Source: Hyphomicrobiaceae bacterium (GTDB taxonomy: Bacteria > Pseudomonadota > Alphaproteobacteria > Rhizobiales > Hyphomicrobiaceae). From it: 8,214 nucleotides of DNA. Positions 5,452 through 8,214 of this stretch are shown piece after piece. The stretch spans positions 1 to 8,214 of the forward strand of contig JAFMSC010000168.1 in the NCBI GenBank assembly GCA_017353825.1, in the 5' to 3' direction. The position numbers and the translations under genes were made by a program. Position 1 is the stretch's first letter, and each line of letters begins with the position of its first letter. Under the pieces are notes generated by a model that made no database searches, was not told the DNA's origin, and saw only the letters and a program-made list of their open reading frames with translations.

Positions 5452-5556
5452 ATGGGCGGCGATGACGGGTATTCCGATCGGCAGCGTTACGGGAAGGTGC
5501 GCGTGCAGCAGATGCGCTGGGGCGAGGCGGTAAAGCTGCTGGCTGAGGACGAGTGA
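5452..5556 (+). CDS. Possible small protein (34 aa) downstream of lepA
   Basis: An ATG at 5452, 10 bp after the lepA stop, opens a frame of 34 codons ending in TGA at 5554-5556. It fills most of the gap before the convergent maeB stop. The product is hydrophilic and charged (starts MGGDDGYSDRQRYGK, ends GEAVKLLAEDE), with a plausible amphipathic C-terminal helix and no signal or membrane segment. Codon use looks like coding sequence of this genome: 27 of 33 codons after the Met end in G or C. A G-rich stretch GGTGGGG (5443-5449) sits only 2 nt before the ATG, so initiation might rely on coupling to lepA termination. I do not recognise the protein. It could also be the remnant of a longer gene or a chance ORF. 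Confidence 0.4.
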   Translation: MGGDDGYSDRQRYGKVRVQQMRWGEAVKLLAEDE

Positions 5557-5583
5557 TCTATTGAAGGGGCACAGGCCCGTCCC

Positions 5584-7854
<2,271 letters not shown>

Positions 7855-7860
7855 GTCATT

Positions 7861-7867
7861 CCCCTCC
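7861..7867 (-). promoter_or_regulatory. maeB ribosome-binding site that decides the start
   Basis: On the minus strand GGAGGGG lies 6 nt before the ATG whose first base is 7854. The upstream in-frame candidates at 7929 and 7953 lack such a site, so the shorter 756-residue protein is preferred. Confidence 0.75.
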
Positions 7868-7925
7868 GCCAACTCCGCTTCGCGCGGACATCCTCGCAGC
7901 TCCGCACAGGCGCGGAAATTTTCAC

Positions 7926-7954
7926 TCATAGTGGGCCGAGCCGGGCGGCACAAC
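7926..7954 (-). promoter_or_regulatory. Weak candidate maeB promoter
   Basis: On the minus strand GTTGTG (7954-7949) and CTATGA (7931-7926) are 17 bp apart. They match the rhizobial CTTGAC / CTATAT pattern at 3 and 4 of 6 positions. The leader would be about 65-70 nt. No better pair was found between maeB and the divergent gene. Confidence 0.22.
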
Positions 7955-8101
7955 GGCCGCTACGGCACACCTTGCCTACAAAGCATCGCGCCATGATGAA
8001 ATCGCGTGCAAATGCCGCGCCAGCCACCCCCCGCGCCGTTTCCCCGGGCCGGGCGAGCCGCTATGCGTAGGCCCGAGGGGCAACAAGGACAGGCAGATCG
8101 C

Positions 8102-8214
8102 ATGCGGCATGGCGAGGGACGGCGCGGCGGCGGGAGCGTACCCGGCGGCGGAGAGCTGGAAGGGCCTGCGGCGGCCGGCGGGGACGTCCCGCCGGGGGTC
8201 ACGCCGTCCAAGGC
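8102..8214 (+). CDS. mutS: N-terminal fragment of probable DNA mismatch repair protein MutS (cut by window edge)
   Basis: A plus-strand frame is open from an ATG at 8102 to the window end (37 full codons). It is Gly/Ala/Pro-rich, as expected for a disordered leader, and ends in PPGVTPSK. Alphaproteobacterial MutS proteins typically have a variable leader and then a TP-containing motif just before the conserved MAQY-IKA segment, which would lie beyond the edge. Context supports this: mutS is, as I recall, divergent from the malic enzyme gene in several Hyphomicrobiales, and in that group mutS, glnD, murJ and trpS belong to one neighbourhood. MutS would recognise mismatches together with MutL. 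AAGGACAGG (8085-8093) ends 8 nt before the ATG and is a modest ribosome-binding site. An in-frame ATG at 8063 is an alternative start. The visible residues are too few and too low in complexity to prove the identity. Confidence 0.4.
   Translation, partial: MRHGEGRRGGGSVPGGGELEGPAAAGGDVPPGVTPSK
8175..8195 (+). repeat. Strong all-G/C hairpin early in the divergent gene
   Basis: CCGGCGGG (8175-8182) and CCCGCCGG (8188-8195) form a perfect 8-bp stem of only G-C pairs with a GACGT loop. It falls about 25 codons into the putative mutS frame. It may slow early translation, or it may simply reflect the very high G+C there. Confidence 0.4.

Noticed and set aside
5566..5578. Terminator between lepA/small ORF and maeB (GGGC-ACAG-GCCC)
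   Set aside because: The stem has only four pairs and no T-tract on either strand, so it is too weak to call.
7855..7953. N-terminal extension of MaeB from TTG 7953 or ATG 7929
   Set aside because: No ribosome-binding site precedes either start, while GGAGGGG lies 6 nt before the ATG at 7854, where the MaeB family sequence begins.

Overview
The window reads as chromosomal DNA from an alphaproteobacterium, most likely of the Hyphomicrobiales (rhizobial) side. The reasons are the high G+C content with G/C-ending codons, the trpS / universal-stress-protein / Nfu-scaffold gene order (familiar to me from that group), the two-domain MaeB-type malic enzyme, and promoter-like sites that fit the rhizobial sigma-70 pattern CTTGAC-N17-CTATAT. 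Species cannot be named from this.

Layout. 1-146: the 3' end of an unrecognised plus-strand gene, clearly poorer in G+C than the rest. 147-280: gap with a candidate trpS promoter and leader. 281-1330: trpS (tryptophanyl-tRNA synthetase). 1331-1511: gap with a perfect inverted repeat, an overlapping promoter candidate and two 3-codon mini-ORFs running into the next start. 1512-2012: a single-domain Usp protein. 2068-2838: a divergent glutathione-S-transferase-fold protein. 2839-2963: gap with a strong promoter and an Irr/ICE-like palindrome on its -10 element. 2964-3518: nfuA (Fe-S carrier). 3519-3614: gap with a lepA promoter candidate. 3615-5441: lepA (elongation factor 4). 5452-5556: a possible 34-residue protein. 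5584-7854 (minus): maeB, convergent with lepA. 7855-8101: divergent maeB/mutS promoter region. 8102-8214: start of a plus-strand gene, probably mutS, cut by the window edge.

The genes are housekeeping and do not form one pathway: translation (trpS, lepA), stress and redox (Usp, GST-like), Fe-S cluster delivery (nfuA), C4-acid to pyruvate metabolism (maeB) and probably mismatch repair (mutS). Most appear to have their own promoter rather than sharing one operon.

I see no mobile element, CRISPR array, RNA gene or defence system, and no convincing new multi-gene system. The interesting signals are regulatory: the ICE-like site at nfuA, the inverted repeat centred on the lepA -10 with a near-leaderless transcript, the operator-like repeat and overlapping mini-ORFs at usp, the 12-bp repeat at the lepA N-terminus, and the small ORF after lepA.
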